NCBI RefSeq assembly: GCF_009557615.1
Contig: NZ_CP045652.1
Span: forward strand, 3,038,001 to 3,102,000
DNA: 64,000 nt
Direction: 5' to 3'
From: Sphingobacteruim zhuxiongii
GTDB taxonomy: Bacteria; Bacteroidota; Bacteroidia; Sphingobacteriales; Sphingobacteriaceae
The notes below the pieces were generated by a model. It ran no database searches. It was not told the origin of the DNA and saw only the letters and a list, made by a program, of their open reading frames with translations. Below, one piece after another: positions 52,690-60,945 of this stretch. The position numbers were made by a program, and so were the translations under genes. Within the stretch, counting starts at the first letter, position 1. Each line of letters starts with the position of its first letter.

Positions 52690-54426
52690 ATGAACCGCAG
52701 TATCGATTTTCAAATCTCGTTTATCGAGCCACAGGCACATTACGTAGAGGTCGAAATGCAAATTCAAGGATTTGCGAATACCTATTTAGATGTGAAAATG
52801 CCTGTTTGGACTCCTGGATCCTATCTTATCCGTGAATTCGCTAAGAATATTGAACAAGTATCTGCGAAGACAGACAATGCGGAGGATTTGAATATCTACA
52901 AAGTATCAAAAAACACGTGGCGAATTGATAATCCAAGCAACAATTTAAAGATTAATTACCGCATCTATAGCTTCGAAAAATCTGTTCGCACAAACTTCAT
53001 TGATGATTCGCATGCTTTCTTAAGCCCTGCTGGAACATTCTTGTATGTTGATGGATATTTAGAGCACGCTGTAAATGTACATATCGATCTGCCGAAATAC
53101 TGGACGAAGATCTCTACAGGATTGGCGGAGATTGAAGGCCGTACCAATAGTTTTTATGCTGAAAACTATGATATCCTATTTGATTCTCCAATTGAAATTG
53201 GCAATCAAGATACGTGGACATTTGATGCCGCAGGTATTCCTCATGAGTTTGCAATGGTCGGTGTTGGAAGCTATGATAAAGATCAGCTTTCGCAAGACAT
53301 AAAAAAAATTGTAGAAGAAGAGACGAAGTTATGGGGATCTAATCCAAATGACCGATATGTCTTCATTAGTCATAATTATCAGAGTGGGCATGGGGGCTTA
53401 GAACATTTAAATTCTACCGTTTTAGCATCAGGAAGAAACGCATACAGCAATTCAATCGGCTACACTAATTTCTTAAGCCTTGTGGCTCATGAATACTTCC
53501 ACCTTTGGCATGTAAAAAGACTACGTCCAAAAGCTTTGGGGCCATTCAATTACGAGGAGGAGAATTACACAAGCTTATTATGGATATTCGAAGGCTTCAC
53601 AGCGTATTATGATAATCTGATTACGCGCAGATGTAACTTCCGAGATGAAACCGACTATTTACAAGCATTAGTAAGTGAATTCAATATGGTATTGAACAAA
53701 CCTGGGCACCTCGTTCAATCCGTTGGATTATCCAGCTTCGATACTTGGATTAAACATTACCGCCCGGACGAGAATTCACAAAATTCAAGTATCTCTTATT
53801 ACAATAAAGGCGCTATGCTAGCTTGTATGTTAGACTTGAGTATAATTAGCCAAACCAATGGAGAAAAGCGCTTAGACCAAGTCCTACAGGCCGCATATAA
53901 GCAATTCTACCTAATTGAAGGTCGCGGAATTGAAGAAGCGGAATTTAAAAAGCTCGCGGAAGATATTACTGGTACTAATTTAAGCCCAGTCTTCGATGCT
54001 GTTTATAACTGTGAAGAAATTGATTACAATGCCTACTTCAATTTAGTGGGGTACCAATTTATCGATCAGAATGAAACGACACAAACGGCAAGTTTGGGAG
54101 TCAAAGTTACCCATCATGATGGTAGAACAACCATCAAAAACGTTGATAGAAATTCGACGGCTTGGGAATCCGGCCTAAACGTAGATGATGAGATAGTCGC
54201 GGTCAACGGGGTTCGAATTGATCCACAGGGGCGTGAATTAGATTTAATCATCAGTAATTCTCATGTTGGGACTGAATTGAATGTAATGATCGCTAGAGAA
54301 GGATTAATAAGAGAAATACAAGTAGTATTAAAAGCAAGCGATCGTGTATCTTATTATATTGAACGCAATCCTAATGCAACAGTAGAGCAACGAGCTCTAG
54401 GAGATATTTGGTTATCATTGAACTAG
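52690..54426 (+). CDS. M61-family metallopeptidase with PDZ domain
   Basis: A 578-residue aminopeptidase-like protease of family M61 (glycyl aminopeptidase). The zinc motif HEYFHLWHVK gives ligands H267 and H271 and catalytic E268; E301 in IFEGFTAYYDNL is the third ligand position. GHGGLEH (about 233-239) is the family's substrate-recognition motif. A C-terminal PDZ domain (about 470-560) contains WESGLNVDDEIVAVNGVRI. No signal peptide is seen, so the protein is probably cytoplasmic. It converges on an outer-membrane barrel gene, and an IS110-family element sits between them. Confidence 0.92.
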   Translation: MNRSIDFQISFIEPQAHYVEVEMQIQGFANTYLDVKMPVWTPGSYLIREFAKNIEQVSAKTDNAEDLNIYKVSKNTWRIDNPSNNLKINYRIYSFEKSVRTNFIDDSHAFLSPAGTFLYVDGYLEHAVNVHIDLPKYWTKISTGLAEIEGRTNSFYAENYDILFDSPIEIGNQDTWTFDAAGIPHEFAMVGVGSYDKDQLSQDIKKIVEEETKLWGSNPNDRYVFISHNYQSGHGGLEHLNSTVLASGRNAYSNSIGYTNFLSLVAHEYFHLWHVKRLRPKALGPFNYEEENYTSLLWIFEGFTAYYDNLITRRCNFRDETDYLQALVSEFNMVLNKPGHLVQSVGLSSFDTWIKHYRPDENSQNSSISYYNKGAMLACMLDLSIISQTNGEKRLDQVLQAAYKQFYLIEGRGIEEAEFKKLAEDITGTNLSPVFDAVYNCEEIDYNAYFNLVGYQFIDQNETTQTASLGVKVTHHDGRTTIKNVDRNSTAWESGLNVDDEIVAVNGVRIDPQGRELDLIISNSHVGTELNVMIAREGLIREIQVVLKASDRVSYYIERNPNATVEQRALGDIWLSLN

Positions 54427-54482
54427 AGTCCGAGCAAAGAGAAATATAAAAGGAACTAAAATTCCTTAGAACTTATGATAAT

Positions 54483-54516
54483 AAAAAAAGGCCCGCTAGT
54501 GCGAGCCTTTTTTTTT
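54483..54516 (+). terminator. Intrinsic terminator of the M61 peptidase gene
   Basis: AAAAAAAGGCCCGC and GCGAGCCTTTTTTTT pair (one internal mismatch) around TAGT. The IS110 element begins in or directly behind the T-tract. Confidence 0.85.
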
Positions 54517-56111
54517 CTGAAAGTTATTATTGTTTTTTTTAGTAATCCAATAAAATGTTAGACCAGTGATTATTCAAGGGTCTATTCTTTTTGTCCGGAT
54601 AATTTTGTTTCTGTTTCTTGTGTATGATTATTTATGATGAAATGACTTGATTAATAAAAACAAGAGTATAATTTTTTCTACGAGCTCTAAAGGCATCAAC
54701 TGTTGGTTCTTAACGTCTGATATCAGTTTTATTTCCGGGGAGTCTAACCACCAAAAAAAGGTCGATCTTTTATTTGTAAGACGTGTTTTTAAGGGTACTC
54801 AATTGTTTCTGTAATCTGTCAATTCTTTTAAGTCGTCTATTTTCAAGTATTTTCTTATCCTGTGGATGCAATTGATAGGCTTCATTGTCCCTCAGGACAT
54901 GGTATGCTGCAATCAAGATCTTATGTGCGATGGCTATTGTAGCCTTCTTCTGACCTCTTCGTGCAGCGATTTGATGATGCTTGACCGCAAGTAATGGATT
55001 TGCCTTGGATCTAGAGGCCACCCATGCTGCCTCCACGAGCGTCGTCTTGAGATACTTGTTTCCACGTGTTATTTTCGAGGAGTACTTCTTTCCTGCACTC
55101 TCATTGTTGCCTGGGCAAACCCCAGCCCATGAAGAAAGGTTCTGATGTGTTGCAAATTGAGCCATGTCCGTACCGATTTCTGAAACGATTCCCAGTGCCA
55201 CCCTGGAAGATACTCCAGGGATAGATTCCAGTAGTTCCAGCTCCTTGTGCATGATCCTTGCGTACTGTTCCATCTGAGCCTCTGATTGTGCTATTTGTAG
55301 ATTGATATGATCGATGGATTGCAGTATTAGGTTCAACATGAAGCGGTGATGATCCGTGATCTTGCCAGTAAGTGCCTTAAGTAGCTCTGCGTGTTTCTTG
55401 ACCAGCGAACCCTTGGCCATGCTTGCCAATAGCAAAGGATCGAGTTGACCTTTGGCCATCGCCCGGACCATTTCCATGGCGCTTACCCCAAATACGTCGC
55501 TGACTACGCTCCTCAGTTTGATGTTGGCGGATTCAAGGATGTTCTGTAACCGGTTCTTTTCTGCGGTCCGCATAGCGATAAGCTTACGTCTATGTCGGAA
55601 AAGTTCCCTGAGCTCCCGGATATGTTGTGGTGGGATGAAGCTCCCCTTCAGTAAACCGGAAAGAAGCAGTTTAGTGATCCATTCGCTATCCTTCTTGTCG
55701 GTCTTCTGTCCCGGAACATTTTTGATATGCCGGGCATTGACCAGTAGGATGTGAAAATAGTCTTCCAGAACCGCGTAAACCGGTCGCCAGTAAACCCCAG
55801 TGCTCTCCATGGCAACCTGTGTAATGGAATGGGCCTGGAGCCATTCCACTAAATTGTACAAGTCATCCGTAAAAGTTAAGAAGGTTTTTGTCTCTGTATC
55901 AAAATCACTACCTTTAATGGTAGCAACTACTGTGTCTTTGTGGACATCCAGTCCACAACCACGGTCAAGAATAAAGGGTAATCCGCTGACAGCCATAGGT
56001 CTTATATTTATTGGTACTAAGATACCGTTTTGGCTAAATGCCTATTGGGACTATGAGCCCGTGACTTTCATGGCTGTTGGTGATACCCGATGTATCATGA
56101 ACGTTTTATTA
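54509..56111 (-). mobile_element. IS110-family insertion sequence, copy 2 (inverted, about 1603 bp)
   Basis: Inverted, nearly identical copy of the element at 536-2138, lying between the convergent M61 peptidase and outer-membrane protein genes. Its right end touches the T-tract of the M61 terminator and its left end begins with the TAA that serves as stop codon of the barrel gene. The left end is identical to copy 1; the transposase gene and right end show three differences by eye. The near-identity indicates recent transposition. Confidence 0.88.
54770..55996 (-). CDS. IS110-family transposase (DEDD recombinase), copy 2
   Basis: A 408-residue transposase that is identical to the copy at 651-1877 except for Asn instead of Asp at residue 404 and one silent change around residue 181. 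All catalytic residues (D17, E64, D100, D103 and S300) are present, so this copy should be active. Residue 404 is in the extreme C-terminal tail, outside the catalytic parts, so the substitution is probably neutral. The gene reads toward the M61 terminator, mirroring the arrangement of copy 1. Confidence 0.96.
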   Translation of the reverse strand: MAVSGLPFILDRGCGLDVHKDTVVATIKGSDFDTETKTFLTFTDDLYNLVEWLQAHSITQVAMESTGVYWRPVYAVLEDYFHILLVNARHIKNVPGQKTDKKDSEWITKLLLSGLLKGSFIPPQHIRELRELFRHRRKLIAMRTAEKNRLQNILESANIKLRSVVSDVFGVSAMEMVRAMAKGQLDPLLLASMAKGSLVKKHAELLKALTGKITDHHRFMLNLILQSIDHINLQIAQSEAQMEQYARIMHKELELLESIPGVSSRVALGIVSEIGTDMAQFATHQNLSSWAGVCPGNNESAGKKYSSKITRGNKYLKTTLVEAAWVASRSKANPLLAVKHHQIAARRGQKKATIAIAHKILIAAYHVLRDNEAYQLHPQDKKILENRRLKRIDRLQKQLSTLKNTSYK

Positions 56112-56615
56112 GAATGTGTACCTAACGGAAAAGCCGAAGGTGTCAAAAATTTTGAATCCAGAACTTTGTAAAAAGTCAAAGTGAGGTTTAATATCTAGTG
56201 AGAGTGCAATTGGAGCAGATGGGATTTTGTATTCCACCCCTGCTATACCATCAACACTTAATGCAAGTTCCGAATATTTATCATATCGGTTTCCTTTATC
56301 GTCCGTGTATGCTTTACCAGCGTAAGAGCCAACACTACCCCCAAAACCCCAAAACCATGAGAAATCATTGGCAATTGGCATGTGATATTCATATAATCCT
56401 ACCAAACGGAATCTACTGTATTTAGAATTACTTTGAACACTCAAAATACCTTCTATGGCATTTTGCTGATTTAAGCTATAACGATACGTCACACCCGTAG
56501 CCGACCCGAAACGAGCACCAATAGCGTGTGTACTTGGCAATTGTGCTTGAGCCATATTAAGTCCCGCAAAAACGGTCAAAACTAGAATGATTGTTAATTG
56601 TAATGTTTTCTTCAT
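56109..56615 (-). CDS. Outer-membrane beta-barrel protein
   Basis: A 168-residue protein with a signal peptide (about 1-25, ending AQAQL) and alternating amphipathic strands through the rest, including GARFGSATGVTYRYSLN, GLYEYHMP and the closing FDTFGFSVRYTF. A terminal phenylalanine is the usual outer-membrane assembly signal, so the protein looks complete. It probably forms a small eight-stranded barrel; its function is unknown. The stop codon TAA coincides with the first three bases of the IS110-family element, so the insertion sits exactly at the end of the coding sequence and separates it from its downstream terminator. Confidence 0.82.
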   Translation of the reverse strand: MKKTLQLTIILVLTVFAGLNMAQAQLPSTHAIGARFGSATGVTYRYSLNQQNAIEGILSVQSNSKYSRFRLVGLYEYHMPIANDFSWFWGFGGSVGSYAGKAYTDDKGNRYDKYSELALSVDGIAGVEYKIPSAPIALSLDIKPHFDFLQSSGFKIFDTFGFSVRYTF

Positions 56616-57292
56616 AAATTTTTAAAATATCTGAACGCCCAAATGTAGCATTTATTTTTAAACGGAAAAAACCGGGTTTAGGTATACTGCTTTAAGTAAA
56701 TCCTCAGGTTAATCTGATAAATCACTCATTTTAAGTCATTAAAATTAGTGGAATGCTTCTCAACCCGTCACGCGACGGGCTTTATAATAAAAGGGCAATA
56801 TTCAATCAAAAACGCCTAGAATAAATTGAATTATTGAATCAAATTCCTCATGAAATTTGGCTCGATCTTAAAGGAATAGCTGCCTAAGTCGATAGATAGC
56901 ATTATTAATTGAATGCAACAACTCTTCAAAAACCAGCAGTAAAATCAGAGAATGACAGAACACTGTAGTTTTATCACAAATATTAAACTAGATATCCATT
57001 TTTTTCCTAACTTATTAAACTTGCATTAAGGAAATAATTTAGACTTGAAATGAAGCTAACGAAGGTATAACGTTAGATATATTTAGGTTTGAGTTAATTA
57101 TAAACACATCACCAACATCTTTAAAAAAGATGTTTAAACAAAAAAGATATTCAACTGATTTTAAACATCATGCGGATATACATAGCACAAATATTACTCT
57201 GCTAGCATAGTTTTTATTTAAAAAAAACAATATATTAGTCAGACCTAAGCTATGAAAATTATAAACTGTTATTTAAACGAAGGGAATAAAGT
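56616..57292. other. Long intergenic region, no gene recognised
   Basis: Besides a CCCGTC-ACGC-GACGGG hairpin at 56764-56779, these 677 AT-rich bases hold only short frames. I found no RNA gene or homologous remnant. The 3' part should carry the promoter of the acyl-CoA ligase operon. Confidence 0.4.
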
Positions 57293-59053
57293 ATGAATAA
57301 GTTCAAAAGATTATTTGATATTATCATAAACTATAAGACAGAATTTGCAAAAGACATCATGGTTGCTGGACGTTCTGGCGACAATTGGAAAACATATTCT
57401 ACTGCAGACTTTGTTGATATCGTAAATAACCTGAGTAAAGGATTACTAGCTCGAGGAATTAAGAAAGGAGATCGTATCGCTATCATGTCGGGAAACCGTC
57501 CTGAATGGAATTTTGTCGATTTTGCTTGTAATCAACTTGGTGTTGCAACTGTACCTCTATATCCAACGCTCTCTAGTCAAGATTTAGTCTACATCATCAA
57601 CGATGCGGAAGTTAAGATGCTATTTGTAAGTAACGAAGATCTTGCGGATAAGGCTGATATGGCGATGAAAGAGAATAATATCGACATTGAGACCTATACT
57701 TTTGACAAATTAGAGGGACGTAAATTATTTCTCGAAGTCGCAGAATTAGGGAAATCACAGGAAATTGATTTACAACCCTATAATGATGCTGTAGACGCCG
57801 ATGACTTACTAACGTTGATCTACACTTCAGGAACAACCGGAAAACCTAAAGGCGTCTTCCTGTCGCATGAAAATTTACTGAGCAATGTTCAAGCCTGTAA
57901 TCATTTGATCACCGATGACTACAAGAAGGCGTTAAGCTTCTTACCGCTTTGTCATATATTCGAACGTATGGTTGTATACATGTATTTCTCACGTGGTGTA
58001 CAGATCTATTATGCTGAAAATCTCGATAATATCGTTGCCGATATCAATGATGTTAAACCTGATTTATTTACAACTGTTCCACGTGTACTAGAGAAGGTTT
58101 ATGATAAAGTGGTTGCTAAAGGCAAAGACTTAACAGGTATTAAAAAATCACTATTCTTCTGGGCATTAGATCTTGGACTCAAATATCAAGAGCCGCTGAA
58201 GAACTCTGCTTGGTATAACTTTCAATTAGGAATAGCAAGAAAACTCATATTCTCTAAATGGCAAGAAGCCCTAGGAGGTAATATCAAAACGATCATATCA
58301 GGAGGTGCCGCCCTTCAAGAGCGTTTAGCACGTGTCTTTTGGGCAGCAGGAATTAAGGTTCTAGAGGGCTATGGACTCACTGAAACATCCCCAGTAATTG
58401 CTGTGAACTCTTGGAAAGACGAAGATGTGAAATTTGGAACGGTTGGGCGTGTCTTAAAGAATTTGGATGTGAAAATTGCGCAAGACGGCGAAATTATGGT
58501 CAAAGGGCCAAGTATTACCAAAGGCTACTATAAAAATGATGAGGCTACAAAAGAAGCATTCGATGAGGCTGGATATTTCCATACTGGAGATATCGGCGAA
58601 TTGACACCTGATGGCTTCTTACGCATCACCGATCGTAAAAAGGAAATGTTCAAAACTGCTGGTGGTAAATATGTTGCCCCGCAAGTACTTGAAAATAAAT
58701 TAATGGAATCCACTTTAATCGCACAAGTAATGGTCATCGGTGAGAATCAGCGTTTCCCTGCTGCATTGATAGTCCCTGCTTTCGAGGAATTGGAAAAATA
58801 TTGTAAACATAAAGGCATCCCATTCAGCTCGAAGCAAGAAGCAATTAAGCAGGGGGAAGTTTTAACAAAATATGAGCAAATTATTTCACAGGCAATGGCT
58901 AACTTTGGACATTGGGAACAAGTGAAGAAATTCAAACTTCTCGATAAGGAATGGACCATTGACAACGGCGAGCTAACACCTAAGTTAAGCCTAAAACGCA
59001 AGGTTATCCTTCAGAAAAATGAAGAATTAATTAAAGATATTTATAAGGAATAA
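57293..59053 (+). CDS. Long-chain fatty acid-CoA ligase (AMP-forming)
   Basis: A 586-residue ANL-superfamily enzyme that activates a fatty acid with ATP and CoA. The P-loop TSGTTGKPKG (178-187), the GYGLTETSP motif (about 362-370), the YFHTGDIGELTPDGFLRITDRKKEMFK hinge region and the C-terminal lysine region around NGELTPKLSLKRK are present and intact. The pattern matches long-chain acyl-CoA synthetases (FAA1-like group). It is cytoplasmic or membrane-associated. It is followed after 9 bp by yihY and then by an EamA transporter gene, so it heads a three-gene operon. Confidence 0.93.
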   Translation: MNKFKRLFDIIINYKTEFAKDIMVAGRSGDNWKTYSTADFVDIVNNLSKGLLARGIKKGDRIAIMSGNRPEWNFVDFACNQLGVATVPLYPTLSSQDLVYIINDAEVKMLFVSNEDLADKADMAMKENNIDIETYTFDKLEGRKLFLEVAELGKSQEIDLQPYNDAVDADDLLTLIYTSGTTGKPKGVFLSHENLLSNVQACNHLITDDYKKALSFLPLCHIFERMVVYMYFSRGVQIYYAENLDNIVADINDVKPDLFTTVPRVLEKVYDKVVAKGKDLTGIKKSLFFWALDLGLKYQEPLKNSAWYNFQLGIARKLIFSKWQEALGGNIKTIISGGAALQERLARVFWAAGIKVLEGYGLTETSPVIAVNSWKDEDVKFGTVGRVLKNLDVKIAQDGEIMVKGPSITKGYYKNDEATKEAFDEAGYFHTGDIGELTPDGFLRITDRKKEMFKTAGGKYVAPQVLENKLMESTLIAQVMVIGENQRFPAALIVPAFEELEKYCKHKGIPFSSKQEAIKQGEVLTKYEQIISQAMANFGHWEQVKKFKLLDKEWTIDNGELTPKLSLKRKVILQKNEELIKDIYKE

Positions 59054-59062
59054 TCGTACCCT

Positions 59063-60046
59063 ATGATAAACACTATTTGGACCAAACTAAAGGAATTTTG
59101 GGAGCTATTAGTTAATGCTGTAAATGGGTTTATCGAAGACAATTGCATGAAGCTTAGTGCTTCATTAGCTTACTATACCGTATTTTCAATAGGTCCATTG
59201 TTACTGATATTAACGTGGACCTTAGGTTTTTTTTACGGTGAACACCTGGATGGAACAGTTGGAGCGCGTGATCAAGTCATGGACGAACTCAGCGATCTAT
59301 TCGGACGAGAAATTGCCGCTACCCTTGAATCTACAGTCTCCAAGATATCGCTAGATAGTAAATCCAATATCGGAATTATTATAGGTACTGCGACCTTAAT
59401 GTTCACATCAACGACAATCTTCGTCGATATCCAAAATTCAATCAACACAATCTGGAAAGTAAAACCAAAGCCTAAAAAAGGTTGGTTAAAACTTATTATC
59501 AACCGACTGATTTCTTTCTCTATGATTCTAGGGTTGGTATTCTTGTTAATGGCTTCTTTAATTGTAAGTAGTTTGATCGGAATCATGACAGACTATTTCA
59601 ATAGATTTATTCAGAACTGGGATATCAGCTTGATCGATATGGTGAACACTACCATTACTTTCGTAGTCATTACAACACTTTTCGGTATTATTTATGCCTT
59701 CTTACCAGATGCAAAAGTTCGATTCAAAGACATTTTGGGAGGAGCAATCTTCACTTCTTTGCTGTTCATGTTAGGTAAATATGGTATTTCCGTTTATTTG
59801 AGTCAAAACATGACCGCATCATCTTACGGTGCTGCAGGATCAATTATAATCTTATTAGCATGGGTATATTACTCTTCTGCTATCCTATACTTTGGAGCCG
59901 AGTTTACTAAGGAATATGCTATCAAATATGGTAAAGGTATCCAACCGTCTTCATTCGCCGTATTAGTTAAACAAACTGAGTTAGAAATTGACCCTGAAAC
60001 GGGCATTAGAGAAGTCGTAAAAAAACATAACGACCCTGTTCAATAG
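59063..60046 (+). CDS. YihY/BrkB-family inner-membrane protein
   Basis: A 327-residue membrane protein of the YihY/virulence factor BrkB family. Six helices are predicted; the conserved opening is MKLSASLAYYTVFSIGPLLLI (about 29-49) and the conserved end AWVYYSSAILYFGAEFTKEYA. A cytoplasmic tail of about 30 residues follows. The family's function is not settled; earlier annotation as ribonuclease BN was shown to be wrong. It starts 9 bp after the acyl-CoA ligase gene and ends 2 bp before the next, so it is part of the same operon. Confidence 0.9.
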   Translation: MINTIWTKLKEFWELLVNAVNGFIEDNCMKLSASLAYYTVFSIGPLLLILTWTLGFFYGEHLDGTVGARDQVMDELSDLFGREIAATLESTVSKISLDSKSNIGIIIGTATLMFTSTTIFVDIQNSINTIWKVKPKPKKGWLKLIINRLISFSMILGLVFLLMASLIVSSLIGIMTDYFNRFIQNWDISLIDMVNTTITFVVITTLFGIIYAFLPDAKVRFKDILGGAIFTSLLFMLGKYGISVYLSQNMTASSYGAAGSIIILLAWVYYSSAILYFGAEFTKEYAIKYGKGIQPSSFAVLVKQTELEIDPETGIREVVKKHNDPVQ

Positions 60047-60048
60047 TT

Positions 60049-60876
60049 GTGGAAGAAAAAGATAGCATTAAATATATGCTGCTTGCGGGGCTATTCTTCG
60101 CCCTGATGAATGTATGTGTTAAGTATGTATCTCACATCCCAACACTCGAAGTTGTTTTCTTCCGATCGTTATTCAGTCTTATCGCCTCTTATGTTATTCT
60201 TAAAAGAGACAATATTCCAGTATTTGGAAATAATAAGCCATTACTAATTCTTCGAGGAATCGCAGGTTGCATTGGTTTAGTAGGATCTTTCTACACGCTG
60301 CAAAACATACCTTTAGCTTCCGCGGTGACGATAAACTATCTCTCTCCGTTTTTTACGGCAATACTTGGAATCTATATCGTAAAGCAACCCGTAAAGCCAA
60401 TACGTTTTCTATATTTCGCAATTGCAATTATCGGCGTAATGATGCTGAAGGGATTTGACCCGCGAATTTCACCCTTAGATCTAATTATCGGATTAACCGC
60501 CGCATTGTTCTCTGGGCTAGCTTACAACATCATCTCCAAACTAAAAACGTCTGAGCACCCATTAGTTATCATCTTCTATTTCCCGCTTATTACCTTACCC
60601 TTTGTTACCGCTTACACCATATTGCAATGGCAAACTCCTATTGGATGGGATTGGGGAATACTATTATTGATTGGAATATTTACCCAAATCGCACAATATT
60701 ATATGACCCTATCCTACCAAACTGCCAATCTTGCTAAAGTAGCTAGTCTAAATTATCTAGGTGTTGTCTACGCGCTAATATTTGGATATTTTTTATTTCA
60801 GGAAACATTCAGTCAATACGCAATACTTGGTTTTATTTTGATACTTGTTGCTGTTGTTCTAAACGTGAGAAAATAG
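60049..60876 (+). CDS. EamA/DMT-family transporter
   Basis: A 275-residue membrane transporter with ten predicted helices in two EamA repeats (about 7-130 and 143-272). The first codon appears to be GTG at 60049, giving MEEKDSIKYMLLAGLFFAL; the first ATG (60076) would cut into the first helix, so the GTG is preferred. It begins 2 bp after the yihY stop codon and so is the last gene of the acyl-CoA ligase-yihY operon. Substrate unknown; the family moves small metabolites. Confidence 0.86.
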   Translation: MEEKDSIKYMLLAGLFFALMNVCVKYVSHIPTLEVVFFRSLFSLIASYVILKRDNIPVFGNNKPLLILRGIAGCIGLVGSFYTLQNIPLASAVTINYLSPFFTAILGIYIVKQPVKPIRFLYFAIAIIGVMMLKGFDPRISPLDLIIGLTAALFSGLAYNIISKLKTSEHPLVIIFYFPLITLPFVTAYTILQWQTPIGWDWGILLLIGIFTQIAQYYMTLSYQTANLAKVASLNYLGVVYALIFGYFLFQETFSQYAILGFILILVAVVLNVRK

Positions 60877-60878
60877 AA

Positions 60879-60915
60879 ATAAAAAAGGTTCGAAGCAGAA
60901 CTTCGAACCTTTCAA
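60879..60915. terminator. Terminator between convergent genes
   Basis: AAAAAAGGTTCGAAG and CTTCGAACCTTT form a perfect stem around a short CAGAA loop. It ends the acyl-CoA ligase operon and may also serve the convergent plug-protein gene. Confidence 0.88.
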
Positions 60916-60945
60916 TATATTCAGCTAAAATTTAACTTTTAACGT

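Noticed and set aside
536-56111. Composite transposon carrying 52 kb
   Set aside because: The block contains essential housekeeping genes in ordinary order and IS110 elements do not usually mobilise such composites; two independent insertions explain it better.
56616-57292. Possible transposase remnant in the 677-bp gap
   Set aside because: Only short frames such as a 20-codon IELLNQIPHEIWLDLKG stretch were found, with no clear family similarity.
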